The position numbers and the translations under genes are program-made. From Lutibacter sp. (GTDB lineage: Bacteria; Bacteroidota; Bacteroidia; Flavobacteriales; Flavobacteriaceae): a stretch of 64,000 nucleotides of DNA. The DNA is taken from the NCBI RefSeq assembly GCF_016342705.1, contig NZ_JAEINV010000014.1, forward strand, positions 1 through 64,000, read 5' to 3'. The notes under the pieces were generated by a model, which did not search any database, was not told the DNA's origin, and saw nothing but the letters and a program-made list of their open reading frames with translations. Position 1 is the stretch's first letter. The number at the start of each line of letters is the position of its first letter. Shown piece by piece: positions 28,035-37,876 of this stretch.

Positions 28035-29285
28035 ATGGCAATAATAAAACCTTTTAAAGGACTTCGTCCTCCAACAAATATAGTAGAAGAAGTAGCATGT
28101 TTACCTTACGATGTTATGAATTCTGAAGAAGCTGCAAAAATGGCTGCAGGCAAAAAAGCATCTTTACTACGTATTACGCGTGCTGAAATTGAATTTGATC
28201 CAAATACAGATTCTCACGATGAAAAAGTGTACGTGCATGCAAGAGCTAACTTTGATGCTTTTCAAGAAAAAGGCTATTTAATACAAGATAGTGAAGCTAA
28301 ATATTATATTTACGCACAAACAATGAACAACAAAACACAATATGGAATTGTGGGCGCAGCGTCTTGTCAAGATTACGTAAATGGAATCATAAAAAAACAT
28401 GAATTAACACGTCCAGATAAAGAAGAAGATCGTAAAGTACTTTCAAGAATATTGGAAGCGAATATTGAACCCGTATTCTTTACCTATAGAGCTGTTCCAG
28501 AAATTGATGAAATAGTTTCAAATATTACAACAAACAATGCTCCTGAATATGATTTTACCGCTGAAGATGGCTTTGGACATCATTTTTGGGTAATCAATGA
28601 TGCTGCTATTAACAAAAGAATAGAACAACTTTTTAAAGAAAAAGTACCTTTTACGTATGTAGCTGATGGTCATCATAGAACTGCCGCTGCTGCTGGTATG
28701 AGTGAAGAATTCAGTATGAAAAATCCAAATCATACGGGCAATGAAGATTACAACTTCTTTATGGCCGTACATTTTCCAGATACACAACTTCAAATTATTG
28801 ATTATAACCGTGTTGTAAAAGATTTAAACGGATTAACTGCTGATGAATTTATAGCTAAGGTTAAAGAAAATTTTATTGTTAATGAAATTAGTGAAGCTAT
28901 TGTAAAACCATCAAAATTACATGATTTATCAATGTATGTAAATGGTAAATGGATGGGTTTAACGGCGAAAGAAGGTACATTTAACGATAATGATCCTATT
29001 GGAAGTTTAGATGTTAGTGTGTTATCAAAATACATTTTAGAACCTATTTTAAATATTAAAGATTTAAGAACAGATACTCGTATTGACTTTGTTGGAGGTA
29101 TTAGAGGTTTAGGCGAATTAAGTAAACGCGTAGACTCTGGTGAAATGGCGGTTGCCTTTGCTTTATTTCCTGTAAGCATGCATCAATTAATGAACATTGC
29201 AGATACTGGAAATATTATGCCTCCTAAAGTAACTTGGTTTGAACCAAAATTACGTTCAGGTTTAGTAATCAATAAAATAAATTAA
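28035..29285 (+). CDS. DUF1015 family protein
   Basis: This 416-residue cytoplasmic protein matches DUF1015 throughout. Typical stretches are KPFKGLRPP at the start, ACLPYDVMNSEEA, YVADGHHRTAAA in the middle and the conserved end segment around VTWFEPKLRSGLV. The His-rich DGHHR motif may be catalytic or nucleotide-binding. In this clade it always follows serC-serA, so a role near serine or one-carbon metabolism has been suspected, but no activity can be read from sequence. Confidence 0.88.
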   Translation: MAIIKPFKGLRPPTNIVEEVACLPYDVMNSEEAAKMAAGKKASLLRITRAEIEFDPNTDSHDEKVYVHARANFDAFQEKGYLIQDSEAKYYIYAQTMNNKTQYGIVGAASCQDYVNGIIKKHELTRPDKEEDRKVLSRILEANIEPVFFTYRAVPEIDEIVSNITTNNAPEYDFTAEDGFGHHFWVINDAAINKRIEQLFKEKVPFTYVADGHHRTAAAAGMSEEFSMKNPNHTGNEDYNFFMAVHFPDTQLQIIDYNRVVKDLNGLTADEFIAKVKENFIVNEISEAIVKPSKLHDLSMYVNGKWMGLTAKEGTFNDNDPIGSLDVSVLSKYILEPILNIKDLRTDTRIDFVGGIRGLGELSKRVDSGEMAVAFALFPVSMHQLMNIADTGNIMPPKVTWFEPKLRSGLVINKIN

Positions 29286-29290
29286 GTTTA

Positions 29291-29959
29291 GTGAGCATTC
29301 AAAACAATTTACAGTCCATTCTACATTCAATTCCTAAGAACGTTACCTTAGTTGCTGTTTCAAAAACAAAGCCTGTGGCCGCTATTTTAGAAGCTTACAA
29401 TGCCGGACAACGGGTTTTTGGAGAAAATAAAATTCAGGAAATGGCTGAAAAACAAGCAGTGCTTCCTAAAGATATTGAATGGCACATGATTGGCCATTTG
29501 CAAAGCAATAAGGTAAAATATCTGGCGCCTTTTGTAAGTTTAATTCACGGTGTTGATAGCCTTAAAAAATTAGAGGAAATTAATAAACAAGCCATAAAAA
29601 ATAACCGAATTATTGATTGTTTGCTTCAAATAAAAATTGCAAGCGAAGAAACAAAATTTGGTTTATCAACATCAGATGCTACTGCTTTAGTAACATCTGA
29701 TGTTCTTAAAAATTTAAAAAACATCTGTATAAAAGGGTTTATGGGAATGGCTACTTTTACAGATGATGAAACTATTATAAAAAATGAGTTTAGATTATTA
29801 AAAAATTACTTAAATTCATCAAAAAAATACAAATCAAGCAATTTTAACCCAACAATACTCTCTATGGGAATGAGTGGCGATTATGAAATAGCCATTGAAG
29901 AAGGTAGTACTATGGTAAGAATTGGAAGTTCAATTTTTGGAACAAGAAACTATATTTAA
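29291..29959 (+). CDS. YggS family PLP homeostasis protein
   Basis: This 222-residue PLP-binding TIM-barrel protein (formerly UPF0001, PLPBP) buffers the cell's PLP pool. The PLP Lys is in VAVSKTKPV. Other conserved segments are FGENKIQEM, WHMIGHLQSNKVKY and SMGMSGDYEIAIEEGSTMVR. The start codon is GTG at 29291, five bases after the DUF1015 stop. The family link to PLP fits its neighbours, serC in particular. Confidence 0.93.
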   Translation: MSIQNNLQSILHSIPKNVTLVAVSKTKPVAAILEAYNAGQRVFGENKIQEMAEKQAVLPKDIEWHMIGHLQSNKVKYLAPFVSLIHGVDSLKKLEEINKQAIKNNRIIDCLLQIKIASEETKFGLSTSDATALVTSDVLKNLKNICIKGFMGMATFTDDETIIKNEFRLLKNYLNSSKKYKSSNFNPTILSMGMSGDYEIAIEEGSTMVRIGSSIFGTRNYI

Positions 29960-29962
29960 TTT

Positions 29963-31042
29963 TTGTACGCAATACTAGACATAGAAACCACAGGAGGTAA
30001 ATTCAACCAAGAGGGAATTACAGAAATTGCTATCTACAAATTTGATGGCCATCAAATTGTTGATCAATTCATAAGTTTAATTAATCCTGAAAGGGAAATA
30101 CAACCTTTTGTAGTAAATTTAACCGGTATCAATAGCGGAATGCTTAAAAATGCACCAAAATTTTACGAGGTTGCCAAACGTATTGTTGAAATAACAACCG
30201 ATTGTGTTTTAGTGGCGCATAATGCCAATTTTGATAATAGAATTTTAACTACAGAATTTAGACGTTTAGGTTTTGAATTTGAAAGAAAAACCTTGTGTAC
30301 GGTTGAATTAAGTCAAAAATTAATTCCCGAACAAGCTTCTTATAAATTAGGTAAACTTTGTAGAGCCTTAGGAATTCCTGTTTCCAGCAGACATAGAGCT
30401 GAAGGAGATGCTATTGCCACTGTTCAATTATTTAAACTTTTACTGAATAAAGACATTCATAAAGAAATAATTAAAAGTGCTATTAAAATTGATACTAGCA
30501 AAAAACTAGCTCCTAAATTATTAAACATTTTAGATGAGTTGCCAAAACATATTGGATTATTTTATGTGCACAATTGTACCAGTAACATACTTTATATTGG
30601 CAAAGGTTTAAACATACAAAAAGCCGTAAATCAGTTATTTTTAAGAACTTCCAAAAAAGCCGAAATTATTCAAAATAGTGTTGTTTCTGTTTCCTATGAA
30701 GAAACTGGAAACGAATTAATTGCACAACTAAAGTATTTAGAAGAAATTAAAACCAACAAACCAAAATTCAATTTTTCTAAAAAACAACAATTCTCTGAAA
30801 TTGAATTCAGCAATGAAAATTTATTAGTAGTAGATAAAGGAAGAACCATTGGTGAAAAATCTGTTTTACTGATTGAAAACAATCAATTTAAAGGGTATTG
30901 TTATGTAAATCTAGAATACCAAATTAACAATATAGAAATCCTTCGAACCCTAATTTCACCTATGGAGAACTCTATTGAAAATAGATTCATCATAAAAAAT
31001 TACCTTCAAAAAAATAAAGTCGAAAAACTAATTAGATTTTAA
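29963..31042 (+). CDS. DnaQ-type exonuclease fused to a GIY-YIG domain
   Basis: This 359-residue protein joins two nuclease domains. Residues 1-165 form a DEDDh 3'-5' exonuclease (DIETTGG, HNANFDNRI, HRAEGDA). Residues of about 195-275 form a UvrC/Cho-like GIY-YIG domain (GLFYVHN to LYIGKG). A C-terminal part of about 80 residues has no clear motif. Such fusions are known in Bacteroidota and resemble bacterial DNA polymerase III epsilon plus Cho-type repair nucleases. The start is TTG at 29963, three bases after yggS. Confidence 0.88.
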   Translation: MYAILDIETTGGKFNQEGITEIAIYKFDGHQIVDQFISLINPEREIQPFVVNLTGINSGMLKNAPKFYEVAKRIVEITTDCVLVAHNANFDNRILTTEFRRLGFEFERKTLCTVELSQKLIPEQASYKLGKLCRALGIPVSSRHRAEGDAIATVQLFKLLLNKDIHKEIIKSAIKIDTSKKLAPKLLNILDELPKHIGLFYVHNCTSNILYIGKGLNIQKAVNQLFLRTSKKAEIIQNSVVSVSYEETGNELIAQLKYLEEIKTNKPKFNFSKKQQFSEIEFSNENLLVVDKGRTIGEKSVLLIENNQFKGYCYVNLEYQINNIEILRTLISPMENSIENRFIIKNYLQKNKVEKLIRF

Positions 31043-31069
31043 AAATACGTCATATAGCGTATTTTTTTT
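31041..31069 (+). terminator. Terminator after the exonuclease fusion gene
   Basis: The stem AAAATACG/CGTATTTT with an eight-base loop and a T-run directly follows the stop codon. Confidence 0.75.
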
Positions 31070-31084
31070 AATTCCTGAGGCATT

Positions 31085-31092
31085 TATATTTG
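31085..31092 (+). promoter_or_regulatory. -7 box of the secreted-protease operon
   Basis: TATATTTG fits TAnnTTTG and lies 60 bases upstream of the ATG at 31153, right after a terminator. The -33 region is only T-rich. Confidence 0.5.
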
Positions 31093-31152
31093 TAAATGAG
31101 CATATTAAATATGTTCAACTTTACATAAATAACTAATATATATGCTTTCACC

Positions 31153-32574
31153 ATGAAAAATCTAACACTTTTATTTGTATGCTTTACTTCTTTTATTTTT
31201 AGTCAAGAACAATTTACTACCGGATTATTATTAGACAAAGAAAAATATGAAGCTATTGAATTAACAGCTCCTTTAACCACAAGAAGCTTAGACGATTTAC
31301 CCAAATATTATAGTTTAAAAGCCTACTGCCCTACTCCTCAAAGTCAAGGAACTCAGCCTTCCTGTGTTGGATGGGCAAGTGGTTTTGGTGCAAGAACAAT
31401 TTCAAATGCCATAAAAAATAAATGGGCAAATAACATTGCTAAAATTAATGAAAACACCTTTTCGCCTGCTTTTGTTTATAATTTAATTAAAGGTCCTACA
31501 GATACTGCTTGTCAAAATGGCTCGTATGTTTCTGATGCTATGATGCTTATTAAAAAGTATGGAATTTTAAAATTAAGTGATTTTAACTACAATCAACAAG
31601 CCTGTACAACTTTACCTACAGATAGTGCTTTTGAAATTGCAGGATTAAATAAAATTGAAAACTTTGAAAGGTTGGCAAATTGGGATAATCCATCCAACTT
31701 GGCTTTAAAGGTTAAAAAAGCCATTGCAAACAACAATCCAGTAGTCATTGGTATGCAAATTTCAGATACCTTTCATTATACAAAAGGAACTTGGAGTGGC
31801 TTACAATCTGGAAATGTTGGTGGTCACGCTATGGTAGTTGTAGGATATGATGACAACAAAGATGGTGGCGCTTTTGAAATTATGAACTCTTGGGGTGCTA
31901 CTTGGGGAAATAATGGATTTATTTGGGTGAAATATAACAACTTTGAGAGTTACGTAAAAACAGCCTATGTAATGATTGATGAAATTGAAGCGCCAAAACC
32001 TGAAACCATTGCTTTACAAGGATCTATGAAACTTCAATTAAGCAATGGCACTGCCATGAAAGCCTCTCTTTTACCAGATGCCACACGTAATTTTAATATT
32101 GTAGCGGCTAGTAAAAGCACGTATAAAATTATGGATTCTTATAATTCTGGCACTCAATTTAGAATTTATTTTGATAGCCAACAAGCAGCCTATATTTACT
32201 TAATTGGATATGGAGGAAGCGATAAATCTATCAATCAATTATACCCTTTTGACAACTATAGCGCTTATTTTGGATACTCAAAAAGTGAAATTGCCATACC
32301 TAATGAAAATTATTTTATTGAATTTGACAACAAACCGGGTACAGATATTTTATGCTTATTATATAGCACACGAATGCTCGATTTAAATGCCATTCTCACG
32401 TCGCTAAAACAAATGAAAGGAGAATTTACTAGCAATCTAAAAACCATCTTACAACCGTATTTATATGCTGGAAAAGATTTACAATTAGACCAAAATAATA
32501 TTGCATTTAAGGCAACTTCCACAAACAAAAATGCAGCTATTGTCCCTCTTTTTATTGAAGTAAACCATAAATAA
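31153..32574 (+). CDS. Secreted papain-like (C1 family) cysteine protease
   Basis: The 473-residue protein has a signal peptide (ending FIFSQ, about residue 18). The papain-type catalytic set is complete: oxyanion Gln65 and Cys71 in SQGTQPSCVGWASG, His225 in GGHAMVVVGYDD, and Asn245 in NSWGATWG. There is only a very short pro-region. A C-terminal domain from about residue 285 has no family I recognise; it is beta-rich and may bind cell surface or partner. The caspase-like gene follows after seven bases, so the two exported proteases are probably made together. Confidence 0.9.
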   Translation: MKNLTLLFVCFTSFIFSQEQFTTGLLLDKEKYEAIELTAPLTTRSLDDLPKYYSLKAYCPTPQSQGTQPSCVGWASGFGARTISNAIKNKWANNIAKINENTFSPAFVYNLIKGPTDTACQNGSYVSDAMMLIKKYGILKLSDFNYNQQACTTLPTDSAFEIAGLNKIENFERLANWDNPSNLALKVKKAIANNNPVVIGMQISDTFHYTKGTWSGLQSGNVGGHAMVVVGYDDNKDGGAFEIMNSWGATWGNNGFIWVKYNNFESYVKTAYVMIDEIEAPKPETIALQGSMKLQLSNGTAMKASLLPDATRNFNIVAASKSTYKIMDSYNSGTQFRIYFDSQQAAYIYLIGYGGSDKSINQLYPFDNYSAYFGYSKSEIAIPNENYFIEFDNKPGTDILCLLYSTRMLDLNAILTSLKQMKGEFTSNLKTILQPYLYAGKDLQLDQNNIAFKATSTNKNAAIVPLFIEVNHK

Positions 32575-32581
32575 AAACAGT

Positions 32582-35380
32582 ATGAAACTAAAGGTACTTA
32601 TTCCAATATTATGTAGCTTTTACATAGGCTTCGCTCAAAATACGGAAATTTTTTCTGATAATTTCAATTCAAACATTCACAATTGGTACGAAGGAAGTGA
32701 TGCTAAAAGAACATTTTCTGTAAGAGATGGCTATTATTATTTTGAACACAAGCAGAAAACTGGTAGCTGGCTATCTACACAAAATATCACTATTGATACC
32801 CAAAGAGATTATAAAATAGAGGCTACCATTAAAAAAATAAGTGGCGTTCAAAATGCTGGTTATGGAATAGACTGGGGTACAAATGATGAATATTTTGAAT
32901 TTTTAATTACCAGTCAAGGTTATTTTTCTTTATACAACTATTCAAAAGCTACTAATCAATTTATAGCTGTAAAAGATTGGGAATTCACCAATACCACCTA
33001 TAATACAGAAGAATCATCCAATATTTTATCTATCACTAAAATAGGAAACACCACCACTTTTTATGTGAATAACCAATTAATTTATACGGCTACTTTAAAA
33101 ACAATTGAGGTAGACAGAGTTGGGTTTGTTGTAAATCAACATCAAAAAATAGGCATTGACAATTTAACTGTATCCTATTTATCGGGCGGTAAAAATTATG
33201 CATTTAATGAGCAATTTAGTTCAAATTCAAATTATTGGCCTACTGGTTCTAATGAATACATTAACACGTATTTACAAGATGGCAATTATTATTTTAATCA
33301 ATTTCAAAAATCTGCAGGTCAATATAAAACCATATACGCTCCTATAGATAGTTACAAAGATTTTGAAATTGAAACGGAATTAACAAAACTTTCAGGGGAA
33401 GATAATAGTGGATACGGGCTAATTTTTGGAAGGAAAGATGCGAATAATCAATACCTATTTAATATTTCTGGAACGGGATTTTATAGAATTTCTAAATATG
33501 ATAACGGTACGTATACCAACATTATAGATTGGACTGCTTCAGAGACCATTCATAAAAATAACGGAATTGCAAATAAACTCACTATAAAAAAAGAAAACAA
33601 CAAGTACTTATTTTATATAAACGACACTTTTATAAATGAAATTCCATACACAGCTTTTTTTGGAAATAATATTGGTTTTGTTGCCTTTACAGAACAAAAA
33701 TTTGCTGTTAATTATGTAACCATTCAATATCTTGACGGTAAAAAAGATGTTATTGTAACTAATAACAACACTAGTAAAGATTATATTATGAATGAAGATT
33801 TTAATAATAACAATGCTTTATGGATCTCCGGAAATTCGGAGAATTACAATTCATACGTAGCAAATGGAAAATATCATATTGAACACAAAAGAGAAACGGG
33901 CGGTTATTATTTTGGCAAAAATGTAACCATCAACCAATCTAGAGATTTTGAAATTGAAACCACGTTAGAAAGAAAAACCGCTACAAATACAAGTTTAGCA
34001 TTTGTTTTTGGAAAAAAAGATGATAATAACAAATATGAATTTTTCATTTCAAATAATGGCAGTTATTTGCTTCGGAAATATATAAATGGTGAAAAAACAA
34101 TAGTTTTTGATTGGACAGAAAGTCCATATATTGCAACAGGTACAGCAGCAAACCGCATCAGTATTCGTAAAAACGGAAATCAATATCGCTTTTTTATCAA
34201 CAATCAATATTTAGATAAAATTGAAATGAATTCCTTACCAGGCACAAGTTTTGGTTGGGTTATTTATGATAAAACAATCTTGGAAATTGATGATTTAAAA
34301 ATTAAATATCTTCAAGAAGATTTTAATAATCCTCCAGAAATTGAAATTATAGAACCTGAAGTAGTTTCAAGAGGTTTTAAAATTGTGAAAACAAAAAACA
34401 TTCAGGTAAAAGGAAAAGCCACAGACAAAGATGGAATTTATTTTGTAAAAATTAATGATATTGATGCCTACGTAGCTGCAAACGGTGATTTTAATGCCGA
34501 TGTTCCTTTAAAATTTGGAGATAATGAATTAGTGGTAACCGCATCAGATATTAAAGGAAAAACAACCACTAAAAAGTTCTATTTTAAACGAGAATCGCCT
34601 GTAATTGTTGTAAATAATAACAATAATGACGATATTGACGACACGACTAACGATAACATTGTCACTACCAATAATGGTGAATATTACGCTCTTTTAATAG
34701 GTGTTAGTGATTATGGAGATGCCAAAATTGTAGATTTAGAAGATTTACCTAATAAAGATGCCGAAGGTTTAGCCACTATATTAAAAACATTTTATAATTT
34801 TAAGCCTGAAAATGTAAAAGTGTTGGTAAACGCTAAAAGAGTAGAAATTTTAAACGCTTTTGACGATTTGCGTAAAAAATTAACCGATGAAGATAATTTA
34901 TTAATTTTTTATGCAGGGCATGGAGTTTACGAAGAAGATTCTGAAGTTGGGTATTGGTTGCCTTCAGATGCTGAAAAGGAATATACGGCAAATTGGATTC
35001 AGAACTCAGTAATTGTATCCACTATTAAAAGAATTAAATCGAAGCATACCTTGTTAATTTCCGATGCTTGTTTTAGTGGAAGTATTTTTAAATCAAGAGC
35101 ATTAACCGAGGATGCTCCATTGGCATTTAAAAAATTATATGAATTACCAAGTAAAAAAGCAATTACTAGCGGAACTTTAAAAACAGTTCCTAATAAAAGC
35201 GTATTTTACAAATACTTAACAGATCGATTGAAAAGTAATAATGAAAAATATATGTCTGCATTAGACTTATTTAGCGCCATTAAAACACCTGTTGCCAACA
35301 ACAGTTCAACCGTACCGCAATATGGTGTTATTCATGGGATTGGTGATGAAGGTGGAGATTTTATATTTATTAAAAAATAA
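32582..35380 (+). CDS. Secreted caspase-family (C14) protein with three beta-sandwich repeats
   Basis: The 932-residue protein starts with a signal peptide (to about residue 18). Three repeats of about 185 residues (roughly 22-205, 206-390, 395-585) follow, each starting NEDFNNN/DNFNSN-x-W and resembling LamG/concanavalin-like lectin sandwiches. Next comes a bacterial Ig-like domain (590-675), an Asn/Asp-rich linker (about 677-697) and a C-terminal caspase domain. The catalytic dyad is intact: His780 in FYAGHGVYEE and Cys830 in ISDACFSGS. The sandwiches probably bind glycans and hold the protease at a surface. The target is unknown. Confidence 0.88.
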   Translation: MKLKVLIPILCSFYIGFAQNTEIFSDNFNSNIHNWYEGSDAKRTFSVRDGYYYFEHKQKTGSWLSTQNITIDTQRDYKIEATIKKISGVQNAGYGIDWGTNDEYFEFLITSQGYFSLYNYSKATNQFIAVKDWEFTNTTYNTEESSNILSITKIGNTTTFYVNNQLIYTATLKTIEVDRVGFVVNQHQKIGIDNLTVSYLSGGKNYAFNEQFSSNSNYWPTGSNEYINTYLQDGNYYFNQFQKSAGQYKTIYAPIDSYKDFEIETELTKLSGEDNSGYGLIFGRKDANNQYLFNISGTGFYRISKYDNGTYTNIIDWTASETIHKNNGIANKLTIKKENNKYLFYINDTFINEIPYTAFFGNNIGFVAFTEQKFAVNYVTIQYLDGKKDVIVTNNNTSKDYIMNEDFNNNNALWISGNSENYNSYVANGKYHIEHKRETGGYYFGKNVTINQSRDFEIETTLERKTATNTSLAFVFGKKDDNNKYEFFISNNGSYLLRKYINGEKTIVFDWTESPYIATGTAANRISIRKNGNQYRFFINNQYLDKIEMNSLPGTSFGWVIYDKTILEIDDLKIKYLQEDFNNPPEIEIIEPEVVSRGFKIVKTKNIQVKGKATDKDGIYFVKINDIDAYVAANGDFNADVPLKFGDNELVVTASDIKGKTTTKKFYFKRESPVIVVNNNNNDDIDDTTNDNIVTTNNGEYYALLIGVSDYGDAKIVDLEDLPNKDAEGLATILKTFYNFKPENVKVLVNAKRVEILNAFDDLRKKLTDEDNLLIFYAGHGVYEEDSEVGYWLPSDAEKEYTANWIQNSVIVSTIKRIKSKHTLLISDACFSGSIFKSRALTEDAPLAFKKLYELPSKKAITSGTLKTVPNKSVFYKYLTDRLKSNNEKYMSALDLFSAIKTPVANNSSTVPQYGVIHGIGDEGGDFIFIKK

Positions 35381-35383
35381 TCA

Positions 35384-36211
35384 TTGGAAGAACCTAAATC
35401 AACGTTTCAAAAAAGAAAGGAAAAAATACATCAAATTATTTACGAAGCAGATACGCCTGCTGGGAAATGGTTTGACATTATACTGATACTCACTATTATA
35501 GTGAGTATCATTTTAGTCATGTTAGAAAGTGTGGTAAGTTTTGATGCTAAATACCATAATTTCTTAAACATTGCAGAATGGGTGATTACTATTTTATTTA
35601 CCATTGAATATTTTTTAAGAGTGTACACCATTAAAAAACCCAGTTCCTACATTTTTAGTTTTTATGGTATTATAGATTTGTTAGCCACCATTCCAAAATA
35701 TATTTCATTGGTTTTTGTCGGCACACACGCACTAATCGCCTTGCGAGCATTGCGTCTTTTAAGAGTGTTTCGAATCTTAAAATTAGCGCGATATTTAGGG
35801 GCTTCAAAAATATTAAGCACCGCTTTAAAAGCAAGTAAAATAAAAATTATTGTTTTTTTATTATCTGTATTAATATTAACCATTATTTTAGGAACTATTA
35901 TGTACTTAATAGAAGGTCCTGTAAATGGTTTTACAAGTATTCCATACAGTATGTATTGGGCAATAGTCACCTTAACCACAGTGGGTTACGGCGATATTTC
36001 TCCACAAACACCATTAGGCCAATTTATTGCAAGTATTGTTATGATTTTAGGATATGGTATTATTGCAGTTCCAACAGGAATTGTAACTTCTGAAATGAGT
36101 AAAGTAGATCCCGTAATTAAAAACACACAGCATTGTTCCCATTGCGGCTCAGACAAGCATTTAGACCATTCAAAATACTGTAATAACTGTGGTGAAAAAT
36201 TAAATATATGA
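35384..36211 (+). CDS. Voltage-gated potassium channel with C-terminal zinc ribbon
   Basis: This 275-residue inner-membrane channel has six TM helices. S4 carries the regular basic pattern RALRLLRVFRILKLARYL. The pore helix is followed by the K+ selectivity filter TTVGYGD. The last 25 residues form a zinc-ribbon-like CxxC...CxxC (CSHCGSDK and CNNCGEK), an unusual cytoplasmic ending. The start is TTG at 35384, only three bases after the caspase gene, and the stop overlaps miaA by four bases. Confidence 0.9.
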   Translation: MEEPKSTFQKRKEKIHQIIYEADTPAGKWFDIILILTIIVSIILVMLESVVSFDAKYHNFLNIAEWVITILFTIEYFLRVYTIKKPSSYIFSFYGIIDLLATIPKYISLVFVGTHALIALRALRLLRVFRILKLARYLGASKILSTALKASKIKIIVFLLSVLILTIILGTIMYLIEGPVNGFTSIPYSMYWAIVTLTTVGYGDISPQTPLGQFIASIVMILGYGIIAVPTGIVTSEMSKVDPVIKNTQHCSHCGSDKHLDHSKYCNNCGEKLNI

Positions 36212-37119
36212 ATAAGTACTTAATTGCAGTTGTTGGTGCTACTGCCATTGGAAAAACAGCTTTAAGCATTCAATTAGCAAAGCATTTTCAAGCAGAAATT
36301 ATTTCATGCGATTCTCGTCAGTTTTACAAAGAAATGGAAATTGGTACAGCTGTTCCCAACAATGAAGAATTGGCTGCTGCACAGCATCATTTTATTCAAA
36401 ACAGATCAATTTTTGATAATTACAGCGTGGGCGATTTTGAAAAAGATGCCATTTCGCAACTAAACGAACTCTTTAAAACAAGCAATGTTGTTATTATGGT
36501 GGGCGGAAGTGGCTTGTATGCAAACGCCGTTATTGATGGTTTAGATTATTTTCCAGAAGTTTCACCAACCATTAGAGCCGAATTAAATTCCCGGATAAAA
36601 AATGGCGAATTAGCACAGCTTCAAGAACAATTAAAGCAATTAGATGTTGAAAGTTATCAAACTATTGAAATTGAAAATCCACATAGACTTATAAGAGCTT
36701 TAGAAATCTGCATTGGCACAGGAAAACCCTATGCTTCCTTTAAAAATAAAAATAAGCAGTTACGAAATTTTACAACCATTAAAGTGGGATTAACCGCTCC
36801 CAGAGAAATCATGTACCAACGTATCAATCAACGTGTTGATATCATGATGCAACAAGGATTGCTGGAAGAAGCTAAAAAATTAGCACCTCATAAAAACCTA
36901 AACGCATTACAAACAGTGGGCTACAAAGAATTGTTCCAATATTTTAATGGGGAAATCACTTTGGATGTTGCGGTAGAAGAAATTAAAAAAAATACCCGAA
37001 GATTTGCCAAAAGACAAGTTACTTGGAATAAAAAGGATACTGCGATTCATTGGTTTAATTTTGAAGATGACACTGCTGACATCATAAAAAAAATAACAGC
37101 ATTGCTCCATGTTGCATAA
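36208..37119 (+). CDS. miaA: tRNA dimethylallyltransferase
   Basis: MiaA adds a dimethylallyl group to A37 of tRNAs reading UNN codons. The 303 residues show the P-loop GATAIGKTALS, the SCDSRQFYKEMEIGTA motif and the tRNA-binding part with RFAKRQVTWNKKD. ATG overlaps the channel gene's stop by four bases (ATGA), and the next gene begins inside miaA's last codons, so it is part of the operon. Confidence 0.96.
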   Translation: MNKYLIAVVGATAIGKTALSIQLAKHFQAEIISCDSRQFYKEMEIGTAVPNNEELAAAQHHFIQNRSIFDNYSVGDFEKDAISQLNELFKTSNVVIMVGGSGLYANAVIDGLDYFPEVSPTIRAELNSRIKNGELAQLQEQLKQLDVESYQTIEIENPHRLIRALEICIGTGKPYASFKNKNKQLRNFTTIKVGLTAPREIMYQRINQRVDIMMQQGLLEEAKKLAPHKNLNALQTVGYKELFQYFNGEITLDVAVEEIKKNTRRFAKRQVTWNKKDTAIHWFNFEDDTADIIKKITALLHVA

Positions 37120-37876
37120 AGAAGAACTCAAACAATTTTTAGACGAAAAAGTAATTCAATATAACCATCCAACATTTATTGAAAGTGATCCCATTCAAAT
37201 TCCTCATTTATTTACGGTAAAAGAAGATATTGAAATTGCAGGTTTTTTAACGGCAACTATTGCCTGGGGAAATAGAAAAATGATTATTAAGAATGCACAT
37301 CAAATGATGGATCTTATGGGAAATTCTCCCTACGATTTTGTGATGCATCATAAAAATCATGAGTTAAATACTTTTGATAATTTTGTGCACCGTACCTATA
37401 ACAGTTCCGATTTTAGATATTTTATAACTGCTTTACGCCATATTTATAAAAATCACCATGGCTTAGAAGCTATCTTTCAAAAAGCCGCTACTAAAGATTC
37501 TTTGCAACCAGCCATACATCAGTTTAAAAAAATATTTTTTGAACTTGAGCATTTAAATCGTACTGAAAAACACATTTCAGATCCCTTAAATGGTTCTGCG
37601 GCAAAACGCATCAACATGTTTTTACGATGGATGGTGAGAAAAGATACTACTGGGGTTGACTTTGGGATTTGGAACAGCCTCTCTCCCTCGCAATTATCAT
37701 GTCCCTTAGATGTGCATTCTGGAAATGTTGCCAGAAAATTAGGATTGCTTACCAGAAAACAAAATGATGCAAAGGCTTTGCTAGAATTAGATTTGAACTT
37801 ACGAAATATGGATAAAAACGATCCTGTTAAATATGATTTTGCCTTATTTGGATTAGGAGTGTTTGAGAAATTTTGA
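37109..37876 (+). CDS. TIGR02757 family protein
   Basis: The 255-residue cytoplasmic protein matches the TIGR02757/DUF2400 family throughout: ATIAWGNRKMIIKNA, FLRWMVRKDTTGVDFGIW, CPLDVHSGNVARKLGL and the end motif DPVKYDFALFGLG. The sequence has a helix-rich, HhH-glycosylase-like appearance, which hints at a nucleic-acid role, but no activity has been assigned. It overlaps miaA by 11 bases and ends the operon. Confidence 0.87.
   Translation: MLHKEELKQFLDEKVIQYNHPTFIESDPIQIPHLFTVKEDIEIAGFLTATIAWGNRKMIIKNAHQMMDLMGNSPYDFVMHHKNHELNTFDNFVHRTYNSSDFRYFITALRHIYKNHHGLEAIFQKAATKDSLQPAIHQFKKIFFELEHLNRTEKHISDPLNGSAAKRINMFLRWMVRKDTTGVDFGIWNSLSPSQLSCPLDVHSGNVARKLGLLTRKQNDAKALLELDLNLRNMDKNDPVKYDFALFGLGVFEKF

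Noticed and set aside
31153-36211. A toxin-antitoxin or abortive-infection defence system
   Set aside because: Both proteases have secretion signals and no sensor or antitoxin gene is present. Export does not fit intracellular defence, so I report only the unusual pairing.
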